Of a stretch of 8,518 nucleotides of DNA, positions 1-4,635 are shown piece by piece (the stretch's first letter is position 1; each line of letters opens with the position of its first letter). Source of the stretch: Candidatus Sulfotelmatobacter sp. (GTDB lineage: Bacteria > Acidobacteriota > Terriglobia > Terriglobales > Acidobacteriaceae); assembly GCA_030049565.1 (NCBI GenBank), contig JASIKQ010000240.1:1-8518 (forward strand). The letters run 5' to 3'. The notes beneath the pieces are model-generated. The model had not been told where the DNA came from and ran no database searches. It saw nothing but the letters and a program-made list of their open reading frames with translations. The position numbers and the translations under genes were made by a program.

Positions 1-7
1 AATCATT

Positions 8-457
8 GTGTCCCGACTCGCAATACTCTTCCTCGTAACTTTCTTTCTCGCGGCGCTGCATGCGGCGCAGCAGCCGCCAACCACGCAGAAGACAGCATCA
101 ACCGCTTATGCCGCCATTCCGGCTGAGGCGGCGAAGCAGGCCAATCCGGTCAAGCCGTCGCCGGAGTCGATTGCGCGTGCCAAAAAGTGGTGGACCATTG
201 ATTGCGCCATGTGCCACGGCGCCAATGGCGACGGCAAAGGCGACCTGGCCAAAGATATGAAGTTGCAAATCGCCGACTTCACCGATCCAACTACGTTGAA
301 AGACCGCACCGATGGCGACATCTTCTACATCATTAAGAACGGCCATCAGGATATGCCGCCAGAGGGGCCGCGTGTCAAAACCGAGGAGAATTGGGATCTG
401 GTGAACTACGTTCGCTCTCTGGCCAAGCCGAAGGCTGAGGGTGAGCAAAAACCGTAG
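8..457 (+). CDS. Exported monohaem cytochrome c
   Basis: A 149-residue class I type cytochrome c, probably a periplasmic electron carrier. Residues 1-19 form a signal peptide with a short basic start, a hydrophobic LAILFLVTFFLAAL stretch and cleavage near LHA-A. A Pro/Ala-rich linker (about 20-55) precedes the single haem site CAMCH (Cys66, Cys69, His70), followed by GANGDGKGD, typical of cytochrome c/cbb3-subunit-III-like domains. Met116 in GHQDMPPEG is the likely distal haem ligand. The lysine/glutamate-rich C-terminus ends soon after the last helix (NYVRSL), so the domain is complete. The GTG at 8 is the first visible start and gives a good signal peptide, but only seven bases precede it, so neither a ribosome site nor an upstream start can be judged. 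The electron-transfer partner is not in the window. The next gene is 198 bp away and probably a separate unit. Confidence 0.88.
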   Translation: MSRLAILFLVTFFLAALHAAQQPPTTQKTASTAYAAIPAEAAKQANPVKPSPESIARAKKWWTIDCAMCHGANGDGKGDLAKDMKLQIADFTDPTTLKDRTDGDIFYIIKNGHQDMPPEGPRVKTEENWDLVNYVRSLAKPKAEGEQKP

Positions 458-502
458 GTTGGAACTCTCATTTGTCCGGCGTGGTTTGACTCGTCGTTTT
501 TG

Positions 503-602
503 CGGGAGGGCTCGTTTACAGGCTTTTCCCGGGACTTCATGTCCCCTCAGAGCTTGATGTAAACCGCTGAATCTGCTCGCAACTTGAAACCGCAACCTCC
601 CG
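503..602. other. Nested inverted repeats in the gap before the CFA-like gene
   Basis: This 458-655 gap has no credible gene. It contains three nested complementary pairs: CGGGAGG (503-509) with CCTCCCG (596-602), GTTTACA (514-520) with TGTAAAC (558-564), and GGGAC (531-535) with GTCCC (541-545) around a TTCAT loop. All are exact. Folded together they would make a long stem-loop in the leader of the downstream methyltransferase mRNA. A 7-bp inverted pair is expected about once by chance in 200 bp, so this could be coincidence. No known riboswitch consensus was recognised and no convincing promoter was found here. Confidence 0.25.
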
Positions 603-623
603 AGGTGAATCCAAATAACAGCT

Positions 624-655
624 AGGAAAGCCGGCAGGCCGCGCCTGCCGAACGT
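624..655 (+). promoter_or_regulatory. Hairpin between likely Shine-Dalgarno and start codon of the CFA-like gene
   Basis: AGGAAAG (624-630) is the only Shine-Dalgarno-like sequence near the ATG at 656, but it lies 25 nt upstream, too far for normal use. The spacer holds a perfect hairpin: CGGCAGG (632-638), loop CCGCG (639-643), CCTGCCG (644-650). If the 19-nt hairpin folds, the effective spacing falls to about 6 nt. An in-frame TAG at 623-625 and the lack of other start codons fix the ATG at 656 as the earliest possible start. The hairpin may instead be a copy of a small GC-rich palindromic repeat. The fold and spacing are seen in the sequence; a role in translation is inferred. Confidence 0.45.
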
Positions 656-1909
656 ATGGCCGCAAGAACCTGGAAGGTACAACAAGAGCCCGGCGCGAGA
701 GCTCTTAATTTTGTTCAGTCGCTGCTCTCCGATTTTCATCCCCGCGATTTTGCGGTCGAGTTCTGGAACGGAACGCGCTGGCCTGCGGAGAAGAACCTTC
801 TTCCCCTCTTCACCTGGAAGATTAACAATCCCGAGGTCTTGAAGACGGCGGCTTTTTCCTCCAATCGTCAGGTCGCGCTCGCCGAGGCGTATTGCTGCGG
901 CGACTTCGACATTCAGGGCGACATGGCGGCGATCTTCGCGCTGGCCGATTACCTGATCGAGAAGAAATGGACGAGAGGTGAAAAACTGCGCTTGATGGGT
1001 ATGGCTCTCACGATGCCCACGGCCAGGAGCGTGCCGCTTGAGCCCGGAGTAGTTCGATTGCGCGGCGAGCTGCACTCAAAGCAGCGCGACAGGCAGGCTG
1101 TCGGCTATCACTACGATGTCTCGAATGATTTCTACGCTCTGTGGCTTGATAACGAGATGCAATATTCTGCCGCATATTTCGAGCACCCGGACGACAGCCT
1201 CGAAAGCGCGCAGGAGAAAAAGCTCGACCACCTTTGCCGCAAGCTGCAGCTGAAAGCCGGTGAGCGGCTGCTCGACATTGGCTGCGGCTGGGGAGGGCTG
1301 ATCCGCCATGCCGTGCGTAATTATGGCGTGACCGCGCTGGGCATCACGCTTAGCCAAGAGCAGTTGAAATGGGCGCAAGCGCACATCGCTGAAGACGCAT
1401 TGGCGGATCGCTGCACTGTACGTCTGCTCGATTACCGTGATCTCGACCGGGCAGAGAACTTTGACAAAGTTGTCAGCATCGGAATGGTCGAGCATGTAGG
1501 TGAAGAGAAGCTGCCGGAATATTTCCGGCAGGTTTTTCGTCTGCTGCGACCCGGTGGATTGTTCTTGAACTCCGGAATCGCGCGGGCCGCGAATCGGCGC
1601 GACACTCAACCCGCATTCACCGATCTCTATATATTTCCGGATGGCGAATTGGTGACCATTTCCAAGCTGCTGGGACACGCGGAATCGGCTGGATTCGAAG
1701 TACAGGAGGTGGAGAACCTACGCGAACACTATCGGCTCACGGTGCTCGCCTGGCTGCGCCGCCTGGAGCAGCAGGAAGAGGCAGCGAAGCGCCTGGTCGG
1801 GGAAGTCAAATACCGCATGTGGCGTCTGTACCTTGCCGGCTCGGCATATTACTTTCAGAAGCCAAAGCTGGAGCTGTACCACTCGTTGCTGCTGAAAGGG
1901 GCGGCGTAA
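656..1909 (+). CDS. Cyclopropane-fatty-acyl-phospholipid synthase-like SAM methyltransferase
   Basis: A 417-residue member of the CFA synthase family (COG2230), which uses S-adenosylmethionine to methylenate or methylate unsaturated acyl chains of membrane phospholipids. An N-terminal lipid-binding-type domain (about 1-140) leads to the family block YHYDVSNDFYALWL (151-164) and MQYS (168-171). The SAM-binding motif LLDIGCGWGG is at 205-214, DYRDL at 259-263, the IGMVEHVG block with catalytic Glu279 at 275-282, and YIFPDGEL at 325-332. Length and motif order match the family. Compared from memory with E. coli Cfa, the bicarbonate-site residues Glu239 (Glu279), Ile268 (Ile308) and Tyr317 (Tyr359) are kept. 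Cys139 is Ala172 and His266 is Ser306, so cyclopropane formation is uncertain; a C-methyltransferase variant is possible. The gene converges on the DUF4097 gene with 100 bp between the stops and no clear terminator. Confidence 0.9.
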   Translation: MAARTWKVQQEPGARALNFVQSLLSDFHPRDFAVEFWNGTRWPAEKNLLPLFTWKINNPEVLKTAAFSSNRQVALAEAYCCGDFDIQGDMAAIFALADYLIEKKWTRGEKLRLMGMALTMPTARSVPLEPGVVRLRGELHSKQRDRQAVGYHYDVSNDFYALWLDNEMQYSAAYFEHPDDSLESAQEKKLDHLCRKLQLKAGERLLDIGCGWGGLIRHAVRNYGVTALGITLSQEQLKWAQAHIAEDALADRCTVRLLDYRDLDRAENFDKVVSIGMVEHVGEEKLPEYFRQVFRLLRPGGLFLNSGIARAANRRDTQPAFTDLYIFPDGELVTISKLLGHAESAGFEVQEVENLREHYRLTVLAWLRRLEQQEEAAKRLVGEVKYRMWRLYLAGSAYYFQKPKLELYHSLLLKGAA

Positions 1910-2009
1910 GGCGGCTCGACCGGGTTTTTCCGAAGCCTTCGCCATGACTCGGAATGGCAAATCTTTAAGGTGGCGCTTACGCATTCGCGCGGCCACTTCC
2001 TCCAGCCGC

Positions 2010-2942
2010 TTATTCGATGTGAATATCTCCCGATCCCGTGCGCAGCGTGAGCAGCGGGCCTCCGCCGCGGGCTTTGCCCACAATTTGCTTGCGGCTGTCG
2101 TTGACCCGGCCTTGCACCGTGGTGGTGATCGGCGCGTCGACATCGATGCTGCCGGAGCTGGTTTGAATGTTAGCGTCGAAGGCGGCGTCATGGGGCAGGC
2201 GCACGTGCACGTTGCCCGATCCAGTACGGATTTCCCACGCCCCAGTTTGCTTGCCTTCGGCGGTGACGTCGCCACTGCCGGTATCGCCGCGGAACGCGCC
2301 TTGAATGCCCCGAGCGTTAATACTGCCGGAGCCGGTGTGCAGGTCGATATCGCCCGCGGCAGTTTCTTCAATCTCGATGTCGCCGCTGCCCGCGCCGCCG
2401 CGCACCGGCCCGGAAATATCGTGCGCGCGCACATCGCCGGAGCCGGTCTGGATGCGGATTTCACCGGTCAGGCGCGCGAGCCGCATGTCTCCGGAGCCGC
2501 TTTGCAGATCGGCGTTGCCGTGGAGACCTTCAATGGTTTGGTCTCCGGAGCCGCTGTGCGTGCGAACGCTGGTATCGGCGGGAACGGTGATCTCGTAGTC
2601 AACGGAAATGTCGTGCATGTTGACGTAGTCGATGTGAATGCTGTTGCCCTCCTGGCGGATGGGCGGATGCTGTTCGATCTCGGCGACGTCAGAGCGGCGG
2701 TTGCCGGTGAACCAGCGGTCGCCGACGAAAATTTTGCCGTGAATCGAGACTGTGCCCGCGGGCCCGCTGCGCACGGTGATGTCTCCGGAGCGGGTGAGGA
2801 CTTCGAGATCAACCGGGCCGGTGACCTGGAAAGTTTTGTCGAAGGTGCCTTGGGGAGTATTGGCCAGCGCGAGCGTGGAGGCAAGAAGCAGGGCGATCGC
2901 GAGAAAGAATGGGCGGATGCAGGGAGATTGATCGTTGTTCAT
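2010..2942 (-). CDS. Exported DUF4097-type GSGD beta-repeat protein
   Basis: A 310-residue secreted or periplasmic protein of the DUF4097 (putative adhesin/YvlB-like) type; biochemical function unknown. Residues 1-28 are a signal peptide (hydrophobic FFLAIALLLASTLALA, likely cleavage ALA-N). The mature part is a ladder of short beta-strand repeats, each turning on (S/T)GSGD: Gly131, 149, 167, 185, 204, 222, 241 and 262 begin successive units 18-21 residues apart. A degenerate RSGD lies at 51-54 and a final TGSGD at 302-306, near the C-terminal end. This points to a right-handed beta-solenoid. No lipobox is evident: the only early Cys, Cys8, precedes the hydrophobic core. The ATG at 2942 has GGAG (2951-2954 on the plus strand) about 8 nt upstream. 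It lies downstream of the efflux-adaptor gene on the same strand but 172 bp away, so co-transcription is uncertain. A longer antisense ORF is a composition shadow. Confidence 0.85.
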   Translation of the reverse strand: MNNDQSPCIRPFFLAIALLLASTLALANTPQGTFDKTFQVTGPVDLEVLTRSGDITVRSGPAGTVSIHGKIFVGDRWFTGNRRSDVAEIEQHPPIRQEGNSIHIDYVNMHDISVDYEITVPADTSVRTHSGSGDQTIEGLHGNADLQSGSGDMRLARLTGEIRIQTGSGDVRAHDISGPVRGGAGSGDIEIEETAAGDIDLHTGSGSINARGIQGAFRGDTGSGDVTAEGKQTGAWEIRTGSGNVHVRLPHDAAFDANIQTSSGSIDVDAPITTTVQGRVNDSRKQIVGKARGGGPLLTLRTGSGDIHIE

Positions 2943-3003
2943 AGTGTTCGCTCCAAAAGTAAGAATTCGGTAGTGGGTCGCGAATAGGAAAGCGAGCCAA
3001 GCA

Positions 3004-3030
3004 CGCGATTCTTGTGGAGCACAGAACGCG
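3004..3030. other. Bulged hairpin between adaptor and DUF4097 genes
   Basis: CGCG (3004-3007) pairs with CGCG (3027-3030), TTCT (3009-3012) with AGAA (3023-3026), and GTG (3014-3016) with CAC (3020-3022) around a GAG loop. This gives 11 pairs with two single-base bulges (3008, 3013). It lies past the 3' end of the adaptor gene and upstream of DUF4097, so it could end adaptor transcription or act in the DUF4097 leader. There is no T-tract on the minus-strand exit side, so it is not a standard intrinsic terminator. Confidence 0.35.
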
Positions 3031-3040
3031 TCCTTTCGCG

Positions 3041-3090
3041 CGGCTCGCCCAGATTCCTCACTTCGCAGAAAGCGCTCGCCCGGAATGACA
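3041..3090 (-). repeat. Diverged interspersed intergenic repeat (TGTCATTCCG...GAGGAATCTGGG type)
   Basis: Read on the minus strand, this stretch begins TGTCATTCCGGGCGAGCG and ends GCGAAGTGAGGAATCTGGGC. From memory, it resembles a short repeat common in intergenic regions of many bacteria, with core TGTCATTCCGAGCGAAGCGAG followed by GAATCT. Here the middle is expanded (CTTTCT), and GCTCGCCC occurs as a direct repeat at 3043-3050 and 3074-3081. Outer ATTCC/GGAAT arms (3053-3057, 3082-3086) keep the imperfect dyad. It is non-coding and lies between the adaptor stop and DUF4097. Family assignment is by recall, not by search. Confidence 0.5.
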
Positions 3091-3114
3091 ATTCAAACCG
3101 CCGCGCCGCTTCTA

Positions 3115-4329
3115 CTACTGAAGGACTACCTGATCGCCTTCTTTTAGACCGCTGAGAACCTCGGTTTTTGCCCCATTGGAGATGCCGATGTTGACGGCAA
3201 CCTTTTGCTTGCCGTCTTTGGCTTTTGGATTCGGAATCTCTACTGAGGCCTTTTTATCTTTATCGTAGATGATCGCGCCTTCGGGAATCTGAAGCACATT
3301 CTTGTGCTCTTCTAAAATGATTTCCGCGTTAGCCGTCATCTCGGCTTTGAGTTCTCCGCCGGGATTCTGGATCGACACGCGAACTTCGAACGTAGTCACA
3401 TTGTCCTTCTCGACGCCCATGGGAGAAATCTTGGTGACCTTGCCGTAGAAAGTTTTGTCCTTAAACGATTCGACCTTGATGCGCGCGGGCTGGCCGAGAT
3501 AGACCTTGCCGATGTCGCTCTCATCGACTTTGCCTTTGACATAGACTTCGCTGGTATCACCGAGAGTCATGACCAGAGTAGCCGAGGAACCGAGGACGAG
3601 AATGGAGCTGACTGCGTCCCCCATTTCGACGTCGCGCGAGAGCACGATGCCATCGATGGGAGAAACGATGTCGGTATAGCTGAGCTGCTCTTCGAGCTGC
3701 TTGAGATTCGCCTGATCCTGCGATACCTGCGCTTTCGCCTGCTCGATCTTGGCTTTGAGCACGGTTACCTGCGCTTTGGCGACATTCTGCTTGTTTAAGG
3801 ACATTTCGTAATTCTTCTCGGCGTCGTCGAGTTGCGAAGCGGAAACCACACCATCTTTCGCCATGCCCTCGGCGCGATCATAGGCGCGTTTGAGCAGAGG
3901 AACGTCCGGGCCTTCGGCATCGACTTTGGCTCGCTCGTAGTCGGCCTGCGAGCTATTGAGATTGGCCTGAGCAGCTTCCAGTGCCGCGCGCGACTGCGCC
4001 ACTTGCGCTTCGATCTCGACTTTATCCAGCTGGGCGAGCAACTGGCCTTGCTTGACGCGATCGCCATAATCCACGTACAGCTTTTTCACGATACCACTGG
4101 CCTTCGATTTGACCTCGACCTTGGTGATCGGCGTAACCTTGCCGGTCGCGACCACGCTCTTGGCCAGATCGCCGCGTTCAACTTTTGCCAGCTTGGAGGG
4201 GTCGATTTTAGTGCCGCCGCGGGTGGCGGCGAAGACTCCGCCGGCGATGACCAGAACGAGTACTACCGCGACGGTGATCCAGATTGCCAGTCTGCGCCGC
4301 TTCTTCTTATGATTGCCGTTGCCGTTCAC
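3115..4329 (-). CDS. HlyD/RND-type efflux periplasmic adaptor (membrane fusion protein)
   Basis: A 404-residue membrane fusion protein that would bridge an inner-membrane ABC or RND exporter to an outer-membrane channel. After a basic segment (KKKRRR) comes one transmembrane anchor (about 15-36: LAIWITVAVVLVLVIAGGVF). The first half of the lipoyl-like domain (about 69-102) contains SGIVKKLYVDYGDRVKQGQ. A long Ala/Gln/Lys-rich coiled-coil hairpin runs to about 217, and the second lipoyl half is YTDIVSPIDGIVLSRDVEMG. Beta-barrel (about 255-335) and membrane-proximal (about 336-404) domains end in LKEGDQVVLQ. MacA-like architecture is the best match. The GTG at 4329 was chosen because AGGAGG (4335-4340, plus-strand coordinates) sits 5 nt upstream. 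An in-frame GTG at 4374 lacks a site and would translate through the dyad at 4351-4369. No ABC permease, ATPase, RND pump or TolC gene is adjacent in the window. Confidence 0.92.
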   Translation of the reverse strand: MNGNGNHKKKRRRLAIWITVAVVLVLVIAGGVFAATRGGTKIDPSKLAKVERGDLAKSVVATGKVTPITKVEVKSKASGIVKKLYVDYGDRVKQGQLLAQLDKVEIEAQVAQSRAALEAAQANLNSSQADYERAKVDAEGPDVPLLKRAYDRAEGMAKDGVVSASQLDDAEKNYEMSLNKQNVAKAQVTVLKAKIEQAKAQVSQDQANLKQLEEQLSYTDIVSPIDGIVLSRDVEMGDAVSSILVLGSSATLVMTLGDTSEVYVKGKVDESDIGKVYLGQPARIKVESFKDKTFYGKVTKISPMGVEKDNVTTFEVRVSIQNPGGELKAEMTANAEIILEEHKNVLQIPEGAIIYDKDKKASVEIPNPKAKDGKQKVAVNIGISNGAKTEVLSGLKEGDQVVLQ

Positions 4330-4334
4330 GATGG

Positions 4335-4340
4335 CCTCCT
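4335..4340 (-). promoter_or_regulatory. Ribosome binding site AGGAGG that sets the adaptor start
   Basis: The minus strand reads AGGAGG, then CCATC, then GTG: a consensus Shine-Dalgarno with 5-nt spacing. It selects the GTG at 4329 over the longer reading from 4374, and is the strongest ribosome site in the window. Confidence 0.85.
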
Positions 4341-4350
4341 GATGCGACCT

Positions 4351-4369
4351 GCGAGTACGGTCTACTCGC
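4351..4369. promoter_or_regulatory. Dyad-symmetric candidate operator upstream of the efflux adaptor
   Basis: GCGAGTA (4351-4357) and TACTCGC (4363-4369) are exact inverted arms around a CGGTC centre, 10 bp upstream of the adaptor ribosome site. The size and symmetry suit a dimeric repressor such as a TetR-type regulator, which often controls efflux adaptors. It could equally form a leader hairpin. No regulator gene is in the window. Confidence 0.4.
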
Positions 4370-4584
4370 CTCACTTCCTAGTACGCAAGCAAAATCCGGT
4401 TTGTTCCCCTCGATTTCGGACCTGAACTGCCGAGACTGGATTCGTGGTTTGGGAAAACGCGTATCCCGGGGCAAAGGCCGATAAAAGAGCCGCTGCCAAT
4501 TACTTAGACCGCGGTTGCGGATAAATGGTTAGCCTGAAGATAGCAATTTTTCCTTCGCTCTCAGTCTACCCACTTCAGCCTGAC

Positions 4585-4596
4585 CTTCCGCGGAAG
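4585..4596. promoter_or_regulatory. Perfect 12-bp palindrome next to the kinase -35 box
   Basis: CTTCCGCGGAAG is a perfect palindrome ending 2 bp before the proposed -35 hexamer. Its position suits an activator or repressor site for the kinase promoter. A related CCGCGG core occurs in ACCGCGGT at 4508-4515. One such palindrome in a region this size has only a few percent chance of arising randomly, so the support is modest. Confidence 0.35.
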
Positions 4597-4598
4597 AA

Positions 4599-4627
4599 TT
4601 GACTCGCCCGCCCTCAACCACTAGCAT
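4599..4627 (+). promoter_or_regulatory. Sigma70-like promoter for the kinase gene
   Basis: TTGACT (4599-4604) matches five of six -35 consensus bases, and TAGCAT (4622-4627) matches four of six -10 bases, with exactly 17 bp between. Transcription would begin around 4634-4636, at the kinase ATG (4636), giving an mRNA with no leader. That fits the absence of a Shine-Dalgarno sequence before this ATG. Promoter use is inferred. Confidence 0.5.
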
Positions 4628-4635
4628 TCTTGCCA

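Larger units (their letters stand above)
4330..4635. other. Divergent intergenic control region, adaptor / kinase
   Basis: This 306-bp gene-free stretch separates the adaptor (leftward) from the kinase (rightward), so it should hold both promoters. It contains the adaptor ribosome site (4335-4340), a 7-bp-arm dyad (4351-4369), an 8-bp palindrome ACCGCGGT (4508-4515), a perfect 12-bp palindrome (4585-4596) and a sigma70-like promoter for the kinase (4599-4627). No convincing -35/-10 pair was found for the adaptor. No small gene is supported: short ORFs here overlap the adaptor or lack ribosome sites. Confidence 0.6.

Noticed and set aside
486..491. TTGACT as a -35 box for the CFA-like gene.
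   Set aside because: No acceptable -10 hexamer occurs 16-19 bp downstream.
98..1075. A 325-codon minus-strand ORF across the cytochrome and CFA-like genes.
   Set aside because: It crosses two well-supported genes and the gap between them, and has Arg/Leu-rich composition with no domain. High GC opens such frames.
1910..2009. A search for a terminator between the convergent CFA-like and DUF4097 genes (CGAAG/CTTCG and GCCAT/ATGGC pairs).
   Set aside because: The stems are only 5 bp, with a 1-nt or 8-nt loop and no following T-run.
2280..2560. Regularly spaced CCGGAGCCG-like repeats resembling a CRISPR or minisatellite array.
   Set aside because: The spacing is 54-57 bp in phase with codons and the repeats encode GSGD turns. 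There is no conserved repeat longer than about a dozen bases and no unique spacers.
1944..2987. A 347-codon plus-strand ORF opposite the DUF4097 gene, longer than that gene.
   Set aside because: It is the antisense shadow of the GSGD repeats (Ala/Gly/Val-rich, no recognisable domain or ribosome site). The minus-strand frame has a signal peptide, a Shine-Dalgarno and a family match.
4330..4374. An N-terminal extension of the adaptor starting at the GTG at 4374.
   Set aside because: No Shine-Dalgarno at usable spacing, whereas AGGAGG sits 5 nt before GTG 4329. The extra residues are Arg-rich and not family-like.
4630..4635. A TTG start for the kinase, two codons upstream of ATG 4636.
   Set aside because: It is a rarer start with no ribosome site, and would lie in the promoter discriminator. 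The family opening begins right after the ATG.
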